Source: Roseomonas sp.
Lineage (GTDB): Bacteria; Pseudomonadota; Alphaproteobacteria; Acetobacterales; Acetobacteraceae
Direction: 5' to 3'
Assembly (NCBI GenBank): GCA_020249505.1
Contig: JADCFN010000023.1
Coordinates: 116,901-180,900, forward strand
DNA length: 64,000 nt
Part shown: positions 8,665 through 18,137 of the stretch, piece by piece
How positions within the stretch are numbered: position 1 is the stretch's first letter
Layout of the letters: each line of letters starts with the position of its first letter
The notes under the pieces: generated by a model
What the model saw: only the letters and a program-made list of their open reading frames with translations
The model's database searches: none
What the model was told of the DNA's origin: nothing
Program-made: the position numbers and the translations under genes

Positions 8665-9045
8665 ATGGCCAATAACAATAATGGCTCGGAACATATGATT
8701 CGCGTTCTGCAGGAAACCATCGTCACGCTGGTGCGGCGCGATGGCACTGATCTTTCATCCCGCCAACTTGGGGTGATGCTGATCAGCTACCTGACAGATG
8801 GCCCGCACACGGTGCGCGGCCTCGCTGCGAAGCTCAATGTCTCCAAGCCAGCGATCACCCGCGCGCTTGACCGCTTGGGAGATCACGATCTTGCGCGGCG
8901 CAAGGCAGACCCTTCGGATCGTCGCTCCGTCCTCGTTCAGCGCACTCCCAAGGGCAACGCCTTCATGCGGGAATTGCGCAATACCATCCTGTCGGCTGAA
9001 CAGCGGGTGAATGAAGCGGCCAAGGCCGAAGGCGGCCGCAAGTAA
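8665..9045 (+). CDS. MarR-family transcriptional regulator
   Basis: This 126-residue protein has a winged helix-turn-helix. The recognition-helix region LAAKLNVSKPAITRALDRL (about 52-70) is followed by the wing KADPSDRRSVLVQRTPKG, with the DRR-type wing typical of MarR. Such proteins dimerise and repress nearby genes until a small ligand binds. The start ATG 8665 has AAGGAAA upstream. The N-terminus is short for MarR, so the dimerisation helices may be reduced. No target is obvious; a hairpin follows and then a ydcF-like gene. Confidence 0.85.
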   Translation: MANNNNGSEHMIRVLQETIVTLVRRDGTDLSSRQLGVMLISYLTDGPHTVRGLAAKLNVSKPAITRALDRLGDHDLARRKADPSDRRSVLVQRTPKGNAFMRELRNTILSAEQRVNEAAKAEGGRK

Positions 9046-9052
9046 ACGCATA

Positions 9053-9087
9053 GGCGGCGCTGGGATAAACCCGGTCGCCGCTTTGCT
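9053..9087 (+). terminator. Probable rho-independent terminator after the MarR gene
   Basis: GCGGCGCTGGG and CCCGGTCGCCGC form an imperfect GC-rich hairpin with a short AT loop, followed by TTTGCTT. It lies 8 bases after the MarR stop. The T-tract is weak. Confidence 0.45.
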
Positions 9088-9141
9088 TGACAGGCCCGCG
9101 CAGCGCTGCTTTGCCACGGTCAGCGCGGCCTGGGCATCGTC

Positions 9142-9942
9142 ATGACCGATTTCGCCTATATCATTTCGAAAATCCTCTGGTTCCCGGCACGGCCAGGCCA
9201 TTTTGCCTTGCTGCTGGGTGCCCTTGGGCTTGCCATGATCTGGCGCGGACAGCGTTTTGGCCGATGGCTTATCCTGGCTTGCCTTGCATTTTTCTTCGTC
9301 TTGATCGCTACACCCGCCAGTCAACTTATCCTGCTGCCGCTGGAAGACCGTTTCGCGCGCCCGGCTGAGGCATTGACGCGTGTGGATGGCATTGTGGTTC
9401 TGGGCGGCGCGGTGGATCAGAATATCACCGATGCGCGCGGCATTCCTGCCATTAATGGCGCGGCTGAACGCATGACTGAAACCGTGGCACTCGCGCGGCG
9501 TTTTCCTGATGCTCGCATTGTCTTCACCGGCGGTCAGGGATCATTGATACATGGTGGCCTGACGGAAGCCGATGTAGCGCGCCAATTCTTCGAAGATCTG
9601 GGGCTTTCCGGTCCGCGCGTAATCTATGAAAGCGCCGCGCGCAACACACATCAAAATGCAATACTGACGCGTGATATGGTGCAACCCAAACCCGATGAGG
9701 TTTGGCTGCTGATCACCTCCGCGAGCCATATGCCGCGCGCCATGGGTGTATTTCGCCAGGCGGGCTGGCCCGGCATTATCGCTTGGCCAGTAAACTACCG
9801 CACCGGCCATAGCTTCGCGGCGCTTTACGATGCCCCCTTCCCCGAACGGCTTGGCCAATTCGAATGGGGGTTCCGCGAATGGGTGGGGCTTGTGGCCTAC
9901 CGCCTGATGGGCCGCACAGATGCATTATTGCCGGCGCCCTGA
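9142..9942 (+). CDS. YdcF/ElyC-like membrane protein (DUF218)
   Basis: Two N-terminal membrane helices (about 20-36 and 41-58) precede a DUF218 domain. Conserved blocks are DGIVVLGGAV, PDARIVFTGG, ESAARNTHQNA and ITSASHMPRAMGVF. E. coli relatives (ElyC, SanA, YdcF) act in envelope polysaccharide or peptidoglycan precursor homeostasis; the exact reaction is not known. The 266-residue length fits the ElyC type. It ends 5 bases before the convergent Bug gene. Confidence 0.85.
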   Translation: MTDFAYIISKILWFPARPGHFALLLGALGLAMIWRGQRFGRWLILACLAFFFVLIATPASQLILLPLEDRFARPAEALTRVDGIVVLGGAVDQNITDARGIPAINGAAERMTETVALARRFPDARIVFTGGQGSLIHGGLTEADVARQFFEDLGLSGPRVIYESAARNTHQNAILTRDMVQPKPDEVWLLITSASHMPRAMGVFRQAGWPGIIAWPVNYRTGHSFAALYDAPFPERLGQFEWGFREWVGLVAYRLMGRTDALLPAP

Positions 9943-9947
9943 AGGCT

Positions 9948-10910
9948 TCAATCCACGCGGATATTCCCATCGCGGATCACGCGCGTCCATCTTTCGCGAT
10001 CGGTTGCGATGAAATTGCGAAAGGCTTCCTGAGTCATGGGGGCGGGTTCAGTGCCCTGCGCCACCAAACGCGCGCGGAAGGCTTCACGGGCCAGCGCCGC
10101 ATTCACTTCCCGATGCAACCGATCCACAATCGCGGTTGGCGTACCGGCAGGTGCCATCAGCCCATAAAAGCCAACCCCTTCATAACCGGCCACACCAGAT
10201 TCAGCGATTGTTGGTACATCCGGCAAGGCAGGATCGCGCCGCGCGGTGGTGACAGCAATGGCGCGCACGCGCCCGCCCTGGATGTGAGGCAGCGCCGTCG
10301 GCGTTGTGTCGAACATCATGGAAAGCCGGCCGCCGATGGTATCCACCATGGCCGGACCCGTTCCACGATAGGGGATATGGGTGATGTCCACCCCGGTCAT
10401 TTGCTTCAGCAATTCCATGAACAAATGCTGCGCGCTGCCAGTACCGCTTGACCCGTAATTCAATTCGCCCGGCTTGGCGCGTGCCATGGCAAGCAATTCA
10501 GTCAAATTGCGCGCTGGCACGGATGGATGCACCACCAAAACGGATGCAACGGTGGACACCATCGCAACCGGCACCAGATCCTTTGCTGGATCATAGGCAA
10601 GACGCAATAGTGCTGGGTTGATCGCGAGCGGGCCGGTTGAACCCATCAGCAGCGCATAACCATCAGCTGCACTGCGCACGACCGCTTCCGTGCCGACGGA
10701 GCCACCCGCGCCGGTGCGGTTTTCCACCACCACGGATTGCCGCAAGGCGGGCGTCAGTTCTTCGGCAATATTGCGCGCCAAAACATCCGCCGCACCGCCA
10801 GGCGGAAAGGGCGAAATCAGCCGAAGGCTTCGCGCAGGCCAGGCTTCCTGTGCGGAAGCGAGCGCTGGAAAGGCAAGAAGCCCGGCAAGGGCAGCGCGTC
10901 TTGTGGTCAT
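9948..10910 (-). CDS. Bug-family (TctC-type) periplasmic solute receptor
   Basis: Bug proteins are Venus-flytrap receptors that hand carboxylated solutes to TctA/TctB-type transporters. This 320-residue copy has a leader starting MTTRRAALAG and an ALASA-Q-type cleavage region. Mature-domain hallmarks are PFPPGGAADVLARN, ENRTGAGGSVG, HIPYRGTGPAMVDTIGG and the LPDVPTIAESG motif. ATG 10910 is chosen because the signal peptide starts there; longer in-frame starts run into the divergent oxidoreductase. The gene is divergent from that oxidoreductase (start 11017), leaving a 106-base shared promoter region. No membrane subunits are adjacent. Confidence 0.93.
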   Translation of the reverse strand: MTTRRAALAGLLAFPALASAQEAWPARSLRLISPFPPGGAADVLARNIAEELTPALRQSVVVENRTGAGGSVGTEAVVRSAADGYALLMGSTGPLAINPALLRLAYDPAKDLVPVAMVSTVASVLVVHPSVPARNLTELLAMARAKPGELNYGSSGTGSAQHLFMELLKQMTGVDITHIPYRGTGPAMVDTIGGRLSMMFDTTPTALPHIQGGRVRAIAVTTARRDPALPDVPTIAESGVAGYEGVGFYGLMAPAGTPTAIVDRLHREVNAALAREAFRARLVAQGTEPAPMTQEAFRNFIATDRERWTRVIRDGNIRVD

Positions 10911-11016
10911 GGCACAATCCTTCTTGGGGGGCGTGGCGCTTAACGAAGCGCCAAGGCTTGACGGCCCGCAACATACAACCAGACTAGCTGCAAAGCCCCC
11001 TTCAAGGAAACCACGC

Positions 11017-12186
11017 ATGTCCATGCCCCTGCTTTTCACGCCCATCACCTTGCGGTCCGTCACGCTGCCCAATCGCGTGGCGCTTTCGCCGCTTTGCATG
11101 TATTCAGCCAAGGATGGTCTGGCGAATGGCTTCCATTTTTCGCATCTGACAGCGGTGGCGCGCGGGCGCGCAGGCTTGGTCTTCACGGAAGCCACCGCGG
11201 TAGTGCCGGAAGGGCGCATCACCCATGGTTGCTGCGGGCTTTGGCATGACGCGCAGGTGGAAGCCTATCGCCCCATTGTAGATGCCATCATCGGCTTTGG
11301 TTCCGTCCCCGCCATTCAAATCGCCCATGCCGGGCGCAAGGCTTCCGTGCAGCCGCCCTGGAAGGGCAGCACGCCGCTCCGCGCCGAAGATGCTGCGACG
11401 GGTTCGCCGCCTTGGGAGTGTTTCGGCCCCACGGCAGAACCGGTCGGCCCTGGCTGGCATGCGCCCACCGCGATGACCGAAGCGAAGATTCAGGAAACCG
11501 TGCAAGCTTTCGCCGCTGCGGCCGCGCGCGCGGCCAAGGCAGGGTTCCGCGTGCTCGAGATTCATGGCGCGCATGGGTATCTGATCCAGGCTTTCCTCTC
11601 GCCCATCGCGAATAAGCGCAATGACCGCTATGGCGGGGACCTTGCCGGGCGCATGCGCTTTGCCCTTGAAGTGACGGAGGCGGTGCGCGCTGCCTGGCCT
11701 GCTGATCTGCCGCTATTCTTCCGTATCTCCGCCGTTGATGGCCCTGCTGAGGGCTGGAGCCTGGATGATTCCGTTGTGCTGGCCAAGGAATTGAAGGCAC
11801 GCGGCGTGGATGTAGTGGATTGCTCAGCCGGCGGCGTCTCGGGTGCGCCCGCTTTCCGTGCCAATGATTCAGGCCAGCCGCTGCGCACCCGTGCGGAACG
11901 CCCGCCGGGCTTCCAGGTGCCCTATGCCGAACGCGTGCGGCGTGATGGGGGCGTTGCCACCATGGCCGTTGGTGTGATCATCGCCGGTGATCAGGCAGAG
12001 GCGATTCTGCAGGAAGGCCGCGCTGATCTGATCGCGGTTGGGCGCGAATTGATGTACGATCCCTACTGGACCTTGAAGGCAGCCGAGAGCCTTGGCTGCG
12101 ATCCAGGTGCAAAGATGTGGCCTGATAATTACGGCTGGGCCATTCAGCGCCGCGCGGAAATCATGGCGGCGGCGGGGCGGCCCTAG
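11017..12186 (+). CDS. NADH:flavin oxidoreductase, Old Yellow Enzyme family (YqjM-like)
   Basis: This FMN enzyme reduces activated C=C bonds with NAD(P)H. The 389-residue barrel starts with the LFTPITLRSVTLPNR-type opening. It has LSPLCMYSA, whose Cys and Tyr match the redox-tuning Cys and active-site Tyr of YqjM. It also has QIAHAGRKAS, HGAHGYLIQAFLSP with the substrate-binding His pair, and NDRYGGDLAGR. The C-terminal VGRELMYDP motif closes the phosphate-binding site. ATG 11017 or 11023 could start it. It is divergent from one Bug gene and followed 62 bases later by another, so a role in degrading an imported enoate is possible but unproven. Confidence 0.93.
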   Translation: MSMPLLFTPITLRSVTLPNRVALSPLCMYSAKDGLANGFHFSHLTAVARGRAGLVFTEATAVVPEGRITHGCCGLWHDAQVEAYRPIVDAIIGFGSVPAIQIAHAGRKASVQPPWKGSTPLRAEDAATGSPPWECFGPTAEPVGPGWHAPTAMTEAKIQETVQAFAAAAARAAKAGFRVLEIHGAHGYLIQAFLSPIANKRNDRYGGDLAGRMRFALEVTEAVRAAWPADLPLFFRISAVDGPAEGWSLDDSVVLAKELKARGVDVVDCSAGGVSGAPAFRANDSGQPLRTRAERPPGFQVPYAERVRRDGGVATMAVGVIIAGDQAEAILQEGRADLIAVGRELMYDPYWTLKAAESLGCDPGAKMWPDNYGWAIQRRAEIMAAAGRP

Positions 12187-12248
12187 GCTTTCTCATCGGC
12201 GGTTCCTTTGTTGCTGGACTGGCGCGGGAATTGCTGCACTATTCGTCC

Positions 12249-13223
12249 ATGAATAGACGCAGCCTCCTCGCCGGTCTTGGCGCCGGCCTTCTCGCCCAAC
12301 CCGGCGCCGCTTCGGCCCAGGCCTGGGCGCCCAGCCGGCCCGTAACCATCATCCTGGGCTTCCCGCCCGGCGGCGCATCGGATGCCGCGATGCGCATCAT
12401 GCAGCCTGTTTTGCAGGCAGCTTTGGGTCAGCCTGTGGTGATTGATAACCGCGCTGGCGCTGGCGGGAATATCGGTGCGCAAGCCGTGGCCCGCGCCGCA
12501 CCTGATGGGCATACCATCGGTTCGGCCAATATCGGGACGCTCGCGGTTAATCCCGCTTTAGTGCGCAATATGGGCTTTGATCCCATGGCGGATCTGATGC
12601 CGCTTTCGACCATCTTCAACGCCGTGAATGTGCTGGTCTGCCCCGCCAATCGGCCCTTCAGATCGGTCGCTGACATCATCACTGCCGCCAAGGCGCGGCC
12701 CGAGACGATCAGCTATGGCACCGGCGGCGTGGGTTCGCCCGGGCATCTTTGCGGTATTTTGTTTGACCATATTGCCGGCACGCGCACTGTGCCGGTGCCC
12801 TATCGCGGTGGCGGGCCGCAGATGCTGGCACTGGTGGCGGGTGAGCATGATTTCGGCTTTTCCCCCATGGGCACGGTGCTGACCCATGTGCAGGCCGGCA
12901 CCATCCGCGCCTTGGGCGTGGCCACCAAAACCCGCGCGCGCGAATTGCCCGATGTGCCGAGCATGATCGAAGCCGGGCTGCCGAATTTTGAAGTACTGAA
13001 TTGGGATGGCTTTGTCGTGCCCGCCGGCACGCCCGCGCCAATTCGCGCGCGGCTGGGTGAGGTAATTCGCGCTGCTTTAACTGATCCTGCCGTGATTGCG
13101 GATTTCCAGCGCCGTGGCCTGGAAGCCTGGCCAAGCACGGAAGCCGCCTTCGCCGCGCAACTGGCCGCTGATGCGGCAAAATGGCAGCCGCTGATCCGTG
13201 GCGCTGGGATTGAACCAAGCTGA
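12249..13223 (+). CDS. Bug-family periplasmic solute receptor
   Basis: This 324-residue receptor starts MNRRSLLAGLGAGLL with a signal peptide ending near SAQA. Its first ligand loop reads GFPPGGASDAAMR, the second DNRAGAGGNIG, and the hinge region VPYRGGGPQMLALVAG. It follows the Old Yellow Enzyme gene by 62 bases on the same strand and may be co-transcribed. ATG 12249 is preferred over TTG 12231 because it gives a proper leader. Substrate unknown. Confidence 0.93.
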   Translation: MNRRSLLAGLGAGLLAQPGAASAQAWAPSRPVTIILGFPPGGASDAAMRIMQPVLQAALGQPVVIDNRAGAGGNIGAQAVARAAPDGHTIGSANIGTLAVNPALVRNMGFDPMADLMPLSTIFNAVNVLVCPANRPFRSVADIITAAKARPETISYGTGGVGSPGHLCGILFDHIAGTRTVPVPYRGGGPQMLALVAGEHDFGFSPMGTVLTHVQAGTIRALGVATKTRARELPDVPSMIEAGLPNFEVLNWDGFVVPAGTPAPIRARLGEVIRAALTDPAVIADFQRRGLEAWPSTEAAFAAQLAADAAKWQPLIRGAGIEPS

Positions 13224-13308
13224 GGTTATGCCCGGGGGCAAGACAGTCTGGCCCTCGCGCGAAATCCCCCTATAAGGCGCCTGCCCCTTTCAGAAACGCA
13301 GAGCCTTC

Positions 13309-14931
13309 ATGATTCGTCTAGATACTATCAGCAAGCAAAACGGTCGGCAGATCCTTTTCATTGAAGCGTCGGCCGCGCTGCAAAGGGGTGAGAAAATCGG
13401 ACTGGTCGGCCCGAATGGTGCGGGCAAAACCACGCTGTTCCGCATGATGACGCAGCAAGAACAACCCGATGAGGGTTTGGTGATTGCTGAGAAGGGCCTC
13501 AGCATTGGTTTCTTCAGCCAGGATGTTGGGGAAATGTCCGGCCGCAGCGCGGTGGCCGAGGTGATGGATGGCGCGGGCGCCGTTAGCGAAGTGGCAGCCG
13601 AATTAAAGGCGCTCGAAATCGCGCTGGGTGATCCGGACCAGGCCGATCAGATGGATCAATTGATCGAACGCTTTGGGGAAGTGCAGGCGCGCTTTGAGGA
13701 ATTGGGCGGCTATGCGTTGGAAGGCCGCGCGCGTGAAGTGCTGGCGGGGCTCAGTTTCAGCCAGGAAATGATGGAAGGCGATGTTGGTGCCTTGTCCGGC
13801 GGTTGGAAAATGCGCGTGGCCTTGGCGCGCATTCTGTTGATGGCCCCTGATGTCATGCTGTTAGACGAACCCAGCAACCACCTTGATCTGGAAAGCCTCA
13901 TTTGGCTGGAAAACTTCCTTTTGGCCTATGATGGCGCGCTGCTGATGACATCCCATGACCGCGAATTCATGAACCGTATCGTCAATCGGATTATTGAAAT
14001 AGATGCGGGTTCACTGACGACTTATGCGGGCAATTACGAATTTTATGAACAGCAACGCGCGCTCAATGAAAAGCAGCAGCAGGCGCAGTTCGAACGACAG
14101 CAAGCCATGCTGGCCAAGGAAATAAAATTCATTGAACGGTTCAAGGCCCGTGCTTCTCACGCAGCGCAGGTGCAAAGCCGGGTCAAGAAATTGGAAAAAA
14201 TCGACCGCGTGGAACCGCCGAAGCGGCGCCAGACCATCCTTTTCGAATTTCCGCCCGCACCACGTTCTGGTGATGATGTCGTCAATCTGAAGAATATTCA
14301 CAAAAGCTACGGCGATCGCGTGATTTATCGCGGCTTGGATTTCCTGATCCGGCGCAAGGAACGCTGCTGTGTCATGGGCATTAATGGCGCAGGCAAATCA
14401 ACCTTGCTGAAGCTGGTGACTGGCTTCACGCAACCCGATGATGGCACGGTCTCGGTGGGTGGCAGTGTAAAATTGGGCTATTTCGCGCAGCATGCCATGG
14501 AAACACTGGATGCCGAGCGCAGCATTTTTGAAACCATGGAAGATACCTTTCCGCGCGCAGGCCAAGGTTCCTTGCGCGCCTTGGCCGGGTGTTTCGGCTT
14601 TTCCGGCGATGAGGTGGAAAAGAAATGCCGCGTGCTATCCGGTGGGGAAAAAGCCAGGCTGGTCATGGCGCTGATGCTGTATGATCCGCCTAATTTCCTG
14701 GTGCTGGATGAACCAACCAATCACCTTGATATGGCGACCAAGGAAATGCTGATCAGCGCCCTGGCGGCTTATGAAGGCACGATGCTTTTTGTTTCGCATG
14801 ACCGGCATTTTCTGGCGGCACTTTCCAACCGCGTCTTGGAATTAACGCCAGAAGGTATCCATGATTTCGCTGGTGGCTACACGGAATATGTGGCGCGCAC
14901 AGGCCAGGAAGCCCCTGGCCTGCGCAGCTAG
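13309..14931 (+). CDS. ABC-F family ATPase (translation factor type)
   Basis: ABC-F proteins carry two ATPase domains and no membrane segments; they bind the ribosomal E site and rescue or regulate elongation. The 540 residues contain Walker A GPNGAGKT at 34-41, signature LSGGWKMRVALARIL and Walker B VMLLDEPSNHLD in the first half. A charged, Gln-rich linker (about 245-300) follows, corresponding to the P-site tRNA interaction motif. The second half has Walker A GINGAGKS, LSGGEKARL and LDEPTNHLD. It is of the general Uup/YheS-like size. A perfect 9-base hairpin lies inside the last codons (about 14900-14922) without a T-tract. Confidence 0.93.
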   Translation: MIRLDTISKQNGRQILFIEASAALQRGEKIGLVGPNGAGKTTLFRMMTQQEQPDEGLVIAEKGLSIGFFSQDVGEMSGRSAVAEVMDGAGAVSEVAAELKALEIALGDPDQADQMDQLIERFGEVQARFEELGGYALEGRAREVLAGLSFSQEMMEGDVGALSGGWKMRVALARILLMAPDVMLLDEPSNHLDLESLIWLENFLLAYDGALLMTSHDREFMNRIVNRIIEIDAGSLTTYAGNYEFYEQQRALNEKQQQAQFERQQAMLAKEIKFIERFKARASHAAQVQSRVKKLEKIDRVEPPKRRQTILFEFPPAPRSGDDVVNLKNIHKSYGDRVIYRGLDFLIRRKERCCVMGINGAGKSTLLKLVTGFTQPDDGTVSVGGSVKLGYFAQHAMETLDAERSIFETMEDTFPRAGQGSLRALAGCFGFSGDEVEKKCRVLSGGEKARLVMALMLYDPPNFLVLDEPTNHLDMATKEMLISALAAYEGTMLFVSHDRHFLAALSNRVLELTPEGIHDFAGGYTEYVARTGQEAPGLRS

Positions 14932-14969
14932 AAACAGCTTTGACGCGTGTTACGTGAACAAAGCGCGCG

Positions 14970-15932
14970 CTATTCCACCTTGATCTTACCGGCGCGCGCG
15001 ATCGCGCCGAATTCCTCACGCTCTGCCCGGATGAAGGCCAGCATTTCGGCAGGTGTTGTGAAGCGCGGCGCGGCACCAAGATCACGGATGCGGGTTGCAA
15101 TCGCCTCGTCACGCAGGGCCTGATTGATCACGCCATTCAGCTTTTGGATGATGTCATCCGGCGTGCCTTTCGGCGCCATGAAGGCATACCAAGCAACCCA
15201 TTCGCGCTGATCAAGGCCAAGCTCGATCATGGTTGGCACATCGGGCAGGCGATCCGATCTTTCACGGCCCGTCATGGCCAAAGCACGCAGCCGCCCGCCC
15301 GCGATATGCCCGCCACTGGCGCCAAGACTATCCACCGTAATCGGCACCTCATTGGCAATCACCGCCGTCAAGGATTGCACCGTGCTGCGATAGGGCACGC
15401 CAGGCATATCAATCTGGTGGCGTAGCCTGGCTTCTTCCGCGACCAGATGCGGTATGCTCCCCGATGAAGGATTGCCGTAGCGCCACACGCCTGGCTCTGC
15501 TCGCGCGCGCGCGATGAATTCCGGCATGGTGCGGAAAGGCTGTGACGGGTTCACCAACCAAACAAGCGGCGAGGTGACCGCGACAGAAATGGAAGCGAAT
15601 TCCTCCACCGGATCGAAGGGCATATTGGGATAGATGCTGCTGCCGATGGAAATCGCGCCGATATGGGCGAACATGAACGTGTTTCCATCGGGCCGGCTGC
15701 GCTGCAAATCCTGCATGCCGATAATGCCATTCGCACCCGGCTTGTTTTCCACCACCACCGGTTGGCCGAGCAATTCGCCAAGCCGGGGTGCGAGGATGCG
15801 CGCATAAACCTCATACCCACCAGCGGCGCTGGGCACGATCAGGCGGAGCGGGCGGTTCGGCCAGTCACGGCTTTGGGCGAGTACGGGCGGCGCTGCCAAA
15901 AGGCCGAGCGCGGCGCGGCGTGTGATACGCAT
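14970..15932 (-). CDS. Bug-family periplasmic solute receptor
   Basis: A 320-residue receptor with leader MRITRRAALGLLAAPPVLA. It departs from the usual consensus in the first loop: VPSAAGGYEVYARIL replaces the PF-PPGG-xD pattern. The loop normally contacts the ligand carboxylate, so substrate preference may differ. Other hallmarks are ENKPGANGIIG and LPDVPTMIELG. It lies just upstream of a second minus-strand Bug gene's 3' end, separated by 111 bases without a gene. Convergent with the ABC-F gene. Confidence 0.92.
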   Translation of the reverse strand: MRITRRAALGLLAAPPVLAQSRDWPNRPLRLIVPSAAGGYEVYARILAPRLGELLGQPVVVENKPGANGIIGMQDLQRSRPDGNTFMFAHIGAISIGSSIYPNMPFDPVEEFASISVAVTSPLVWLVNPSQPFRTMPEFIARARAEPGVWRYGNPSSGSIPHLVAEEARLRHQIDMPGVPYRSTVQSLTAVIANEVPITVDSLGASGGHIAGGRLRALAMTGRERSDRLPDVPTMIELGLDQREWVAWYAFMAPKGTPDDIIQKLNGVINQALRDEAIATRIRDLGAAPRFTTPAEMLAFIRAEREEFGAIARAGKIKVE

Positions 15933-16043
15933 GGTTGTTTACTCCCTCAAGAAACTACGTCACAGGCCTGCTGCCCATGGGTTTTTATGACCAAGGATAT
16001 TCACCCTTCCCCGCAGACAGCAAGCGTGGAATGCCGCATTGCT

Positions 16044-17024
16044 TCATGACGGCGAAAGCCCCGCAAGCCTTGCCGCGCGTCGTGCATTGGCCAATTCATC
16101 ACTCAGAAAACGCGCAAAGCCATCTGGTGAGCGTTGTTCCGGGCTCGACAAAATGGCGCCCACTTCGTTGATGCGTGATTGTGTCGCAGCCTCATCCAGC
16201 ACCGCCGCCAATGCAGCATGGAGCTTTGCAATGATCTCAGCCGGCGTCGCGGCTGGCGCCAATACGCCGCCATAACTGCCGGCGGTGAAATTGGGCAGAC
16301 CCGCTTCGATGAAGGTCTGCACACCCGGCAGGCGCGGGGATCTTGCCTGTGTTGCAATGGCGATAATGGGTGCCTTGCCATCCTGATGGAGCGGCAGGGC
16401 AGAGGGTAATTCCACCATCCCGGCATCAACCGTGCCGCTGATCAAATCCGCAACCATGGCGCTGCCGCCACGATAGGGCACATGGGTCGCCCGCACATTG
16501 GCCCCCGCCATCAATAATTCCAAGGCAAGATGTGCGGCGCTACCACTGCCAGGTGTTGCAACAGTCAAGGCGCCATCACGTTGGCGCATCAGCACAATCA
16601 ATTCCGTCAAGCTGCGCACGGGCAAACGCGCGGTGACTTGGCAGATCATGGGCAAAATACCCACTAGGCCAATGGGGCGGAAATCACGCTCTACGTCATA
16701 GGGAATATTTGCTTGCAGCACAGGATTGGCCGTAAGCGGCCCGCCCGCGCCGAACAGCAGCGTATATCCATCGGCTGGCGCACGCGCCACCAGTTCCGCC
16801 CCAAGGCTACCACCGGCGCCGGCGCGATTTTCGATGACGATTGGCCTTCCCAGGCGTTCTGCCATCGGACCCGCAACCAGGCGGGCCAGGATATCCGTAT
16901 TTCCGCCAGCGGCGAAGGGCACGATCATGCGGATGGGTCGGTCCGGATAGGCCATGGCGCTGCGGATGATGGAAGCCGCAGCCAGCGGCGCCGCCGCGCC
17001 CAATAGTAGGCGACGTGAAATCAT
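16044..17024 (-). CDS. Bug-family periplasmic solute receptor
   Basis: A 326-residue receptor starting MISRRLLLGAAAPLAAA. The ligand loops read VPFAAGGNTDILARL and ENRAGAGGSLG, with VPYRGGSAMVADLISG in the second lobe. ATG 17024 is supported by the leader; in-frame codons further upstream lack signal features. It is divergent from the aldo/keto reductase gene (17160), leaving a 135-base promoter region between them. A regulatory link between receptor and reductase is plausible. Confidence 0.92.
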   Translation of the reverse strand: MISRRLLLGAAAPLAAASIIRSAMAYPDRPIRMIVPFAAGGNTDILARLVAGPMAERLGRPIVIENRAGAGGSLGAELVARAPADGYTLLFGAGGPLTANPVLQANIPYDVERDFRPIGLVGILPMICQVTARLPVRSLTELIVLMRQRDGALTVATPGSGSAAHLALELLMAGANVRATHVPYRGGSAMVADLISGTVDAGMVELPSALPLHQDGKAPIIAIATQARSPRLPGVQTFIEAGLPNFTAGSYGGVLAPAATPAEIIAKLHAALAAVLDEAATQSRINEVGAILSSPEQRSPDGFARFLSDELANARRAARLAGLSPS

Positions 17025-17159
17025 GTGCGTTTCCTCCAATATCGCGTCTATGCGCGCTGGATGGCAGGCTCGCATTGTCGCGCAGGAAGGGCAAGCATGG
17101 CTTGCGGTGATGGCATCCCTGCCGCAGAGTCCCGCACCGAAGTGATAGGAGAGTTACCG

Positions 17160-18137
17160 ATGGAACAGCGCCCCCTAGGCAAGACCGGCCTCAGTGTTTC
17201 CGTTTTGGGTTATGGTTGTGGTGCCATCGGCGGCTTGATGGTGAAAGGCACCGCGGCTGAACAGGACCGCGCCATTGGCCGCGCCATTGACCAAGGCATT
17301 ACGTATTTCGATACGGCATCCGCTTACGGCGATGGTGTTTCCGAAAGCAATCTGGGCCGCGCGCTGAAGGCACTTGGCGCAGAGGTGATTATGGGCACCA
17401 AGGTTCGCATCCGTGGGCCGCAACGCACGGATATTGCGGGCACCATCGCGCAATCCATTGATTCCAGTCTTGCCCGGCTTGGCCGCGATAGCGTGGATAT
17501 CTTTCACCTTCACGAACCCATCACCCAATCAGGCGAGGCGCCAGATTTTACCGCTGAGCAGATTTTGCAGGAGGCTGTGCCGGCACTCCGCAAACTGCGC
17601 GACCAGGGCAAGATTCGTTTCTATGGCATTACAGGGCTTGGCGATGCGCCCATGCTGCGCCGTGTTTTGGATGAAGGCGGCTTCGCCACGGCGCAAATGC
17701 CCTACAACATCCTCAATCCCAGCGGTGTGATGCCCTTGCCCACCGCGTCCGCCATGCCGGATCTGGGTGGGGTTATTCATCATGCTGGCATGGCGGGTGT
17801 GGGTGTGATGGCAATTCGCATCCTTGCGGGTGGTGCCCTGAGTGGTTCGGAAGATCGCAGCCCCCTTGGCGTGCCGAAAGTCGAACCGATTGCCTCCGGC
17901 GCCAGTTATGCGACGGATGTGCAAGCGGCGCGGCGCCTGCTGCCGCTGATCCAGGCCGGTTATGCAAAGGATTTGGTTGAATTGGCGCTACGCTTTTCCG
18001 CCATGCCGCGCGAGATCAGCACGGTATTGGTGGGCACGGCGAGTATCGCGGAGCTGGACCATGCTGTGGCCGCGATCAATCAAGGGCCGCTTCCAGCCGA
18101 GGCCCTGGCGATGATCAACCAGCTACAGCGTGGCTGA
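17160..18137 (+). CDS. Aldo/keto reductase
   Basis: A 325-residue NADPH-dependent carbonyl reductase with a TIM barrel. It opens RPLGKTGLSVSVLGYGCGAIGG. The tetrad is visible: Asp and Tyr in FDTASAYGDG, Lys in IMGTKV, His in DIFHLHEP. The C-terminal STVLVGTASIAELDHAV region binds the cofactor phosphate. AGGAGAG sits at 17147-17153 before ATG 17160. Its last 15 bases overlap the 3' end of the convergent flavin monooxygenase gene. Substrate unknown. Confidence 0.92.
   Translation: MEQRPLGKTGLSVSVLGYGCGAIGGLMVKGTAAEQDRAIGRAIDQGITYFDTASAYGDGVSESNLGRALKALGAEVIMGTKVRIRGPQRTDIAGTIAQSIDSSLARLGRDSVDIFHLHEPITQSGEAPDFTAEQILQEAVPALRKLRDQGKIRFYGITGLGDAPMLRRVLDEGGFATAQMPYNILNPSGVMPLPTASAMPDLGGVIHHAGMAGVGVMAIRILAGGALSGSEDRSPLGVPKVEPIASGASYATDVQAARRLLPLIQAGYAKDLVELALRFSAMPREISTVLVGTASIAELDHAVAAINQGPLPAEALAMINQLQRG

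Noticed and set aside
10911..11222. 104-residue N-terminal extension of the Bug gene at 9948
   Set aside because: It overlaps the divergent oxidoreductase coding region and would bury the signal peptide; ATG 10910 is right.
14900..14922. 9-base perfect hairpin at the end of the ABC-F gene as a terminator
   Set aside because: It lies within the coding sequence and has no T-tract after it.
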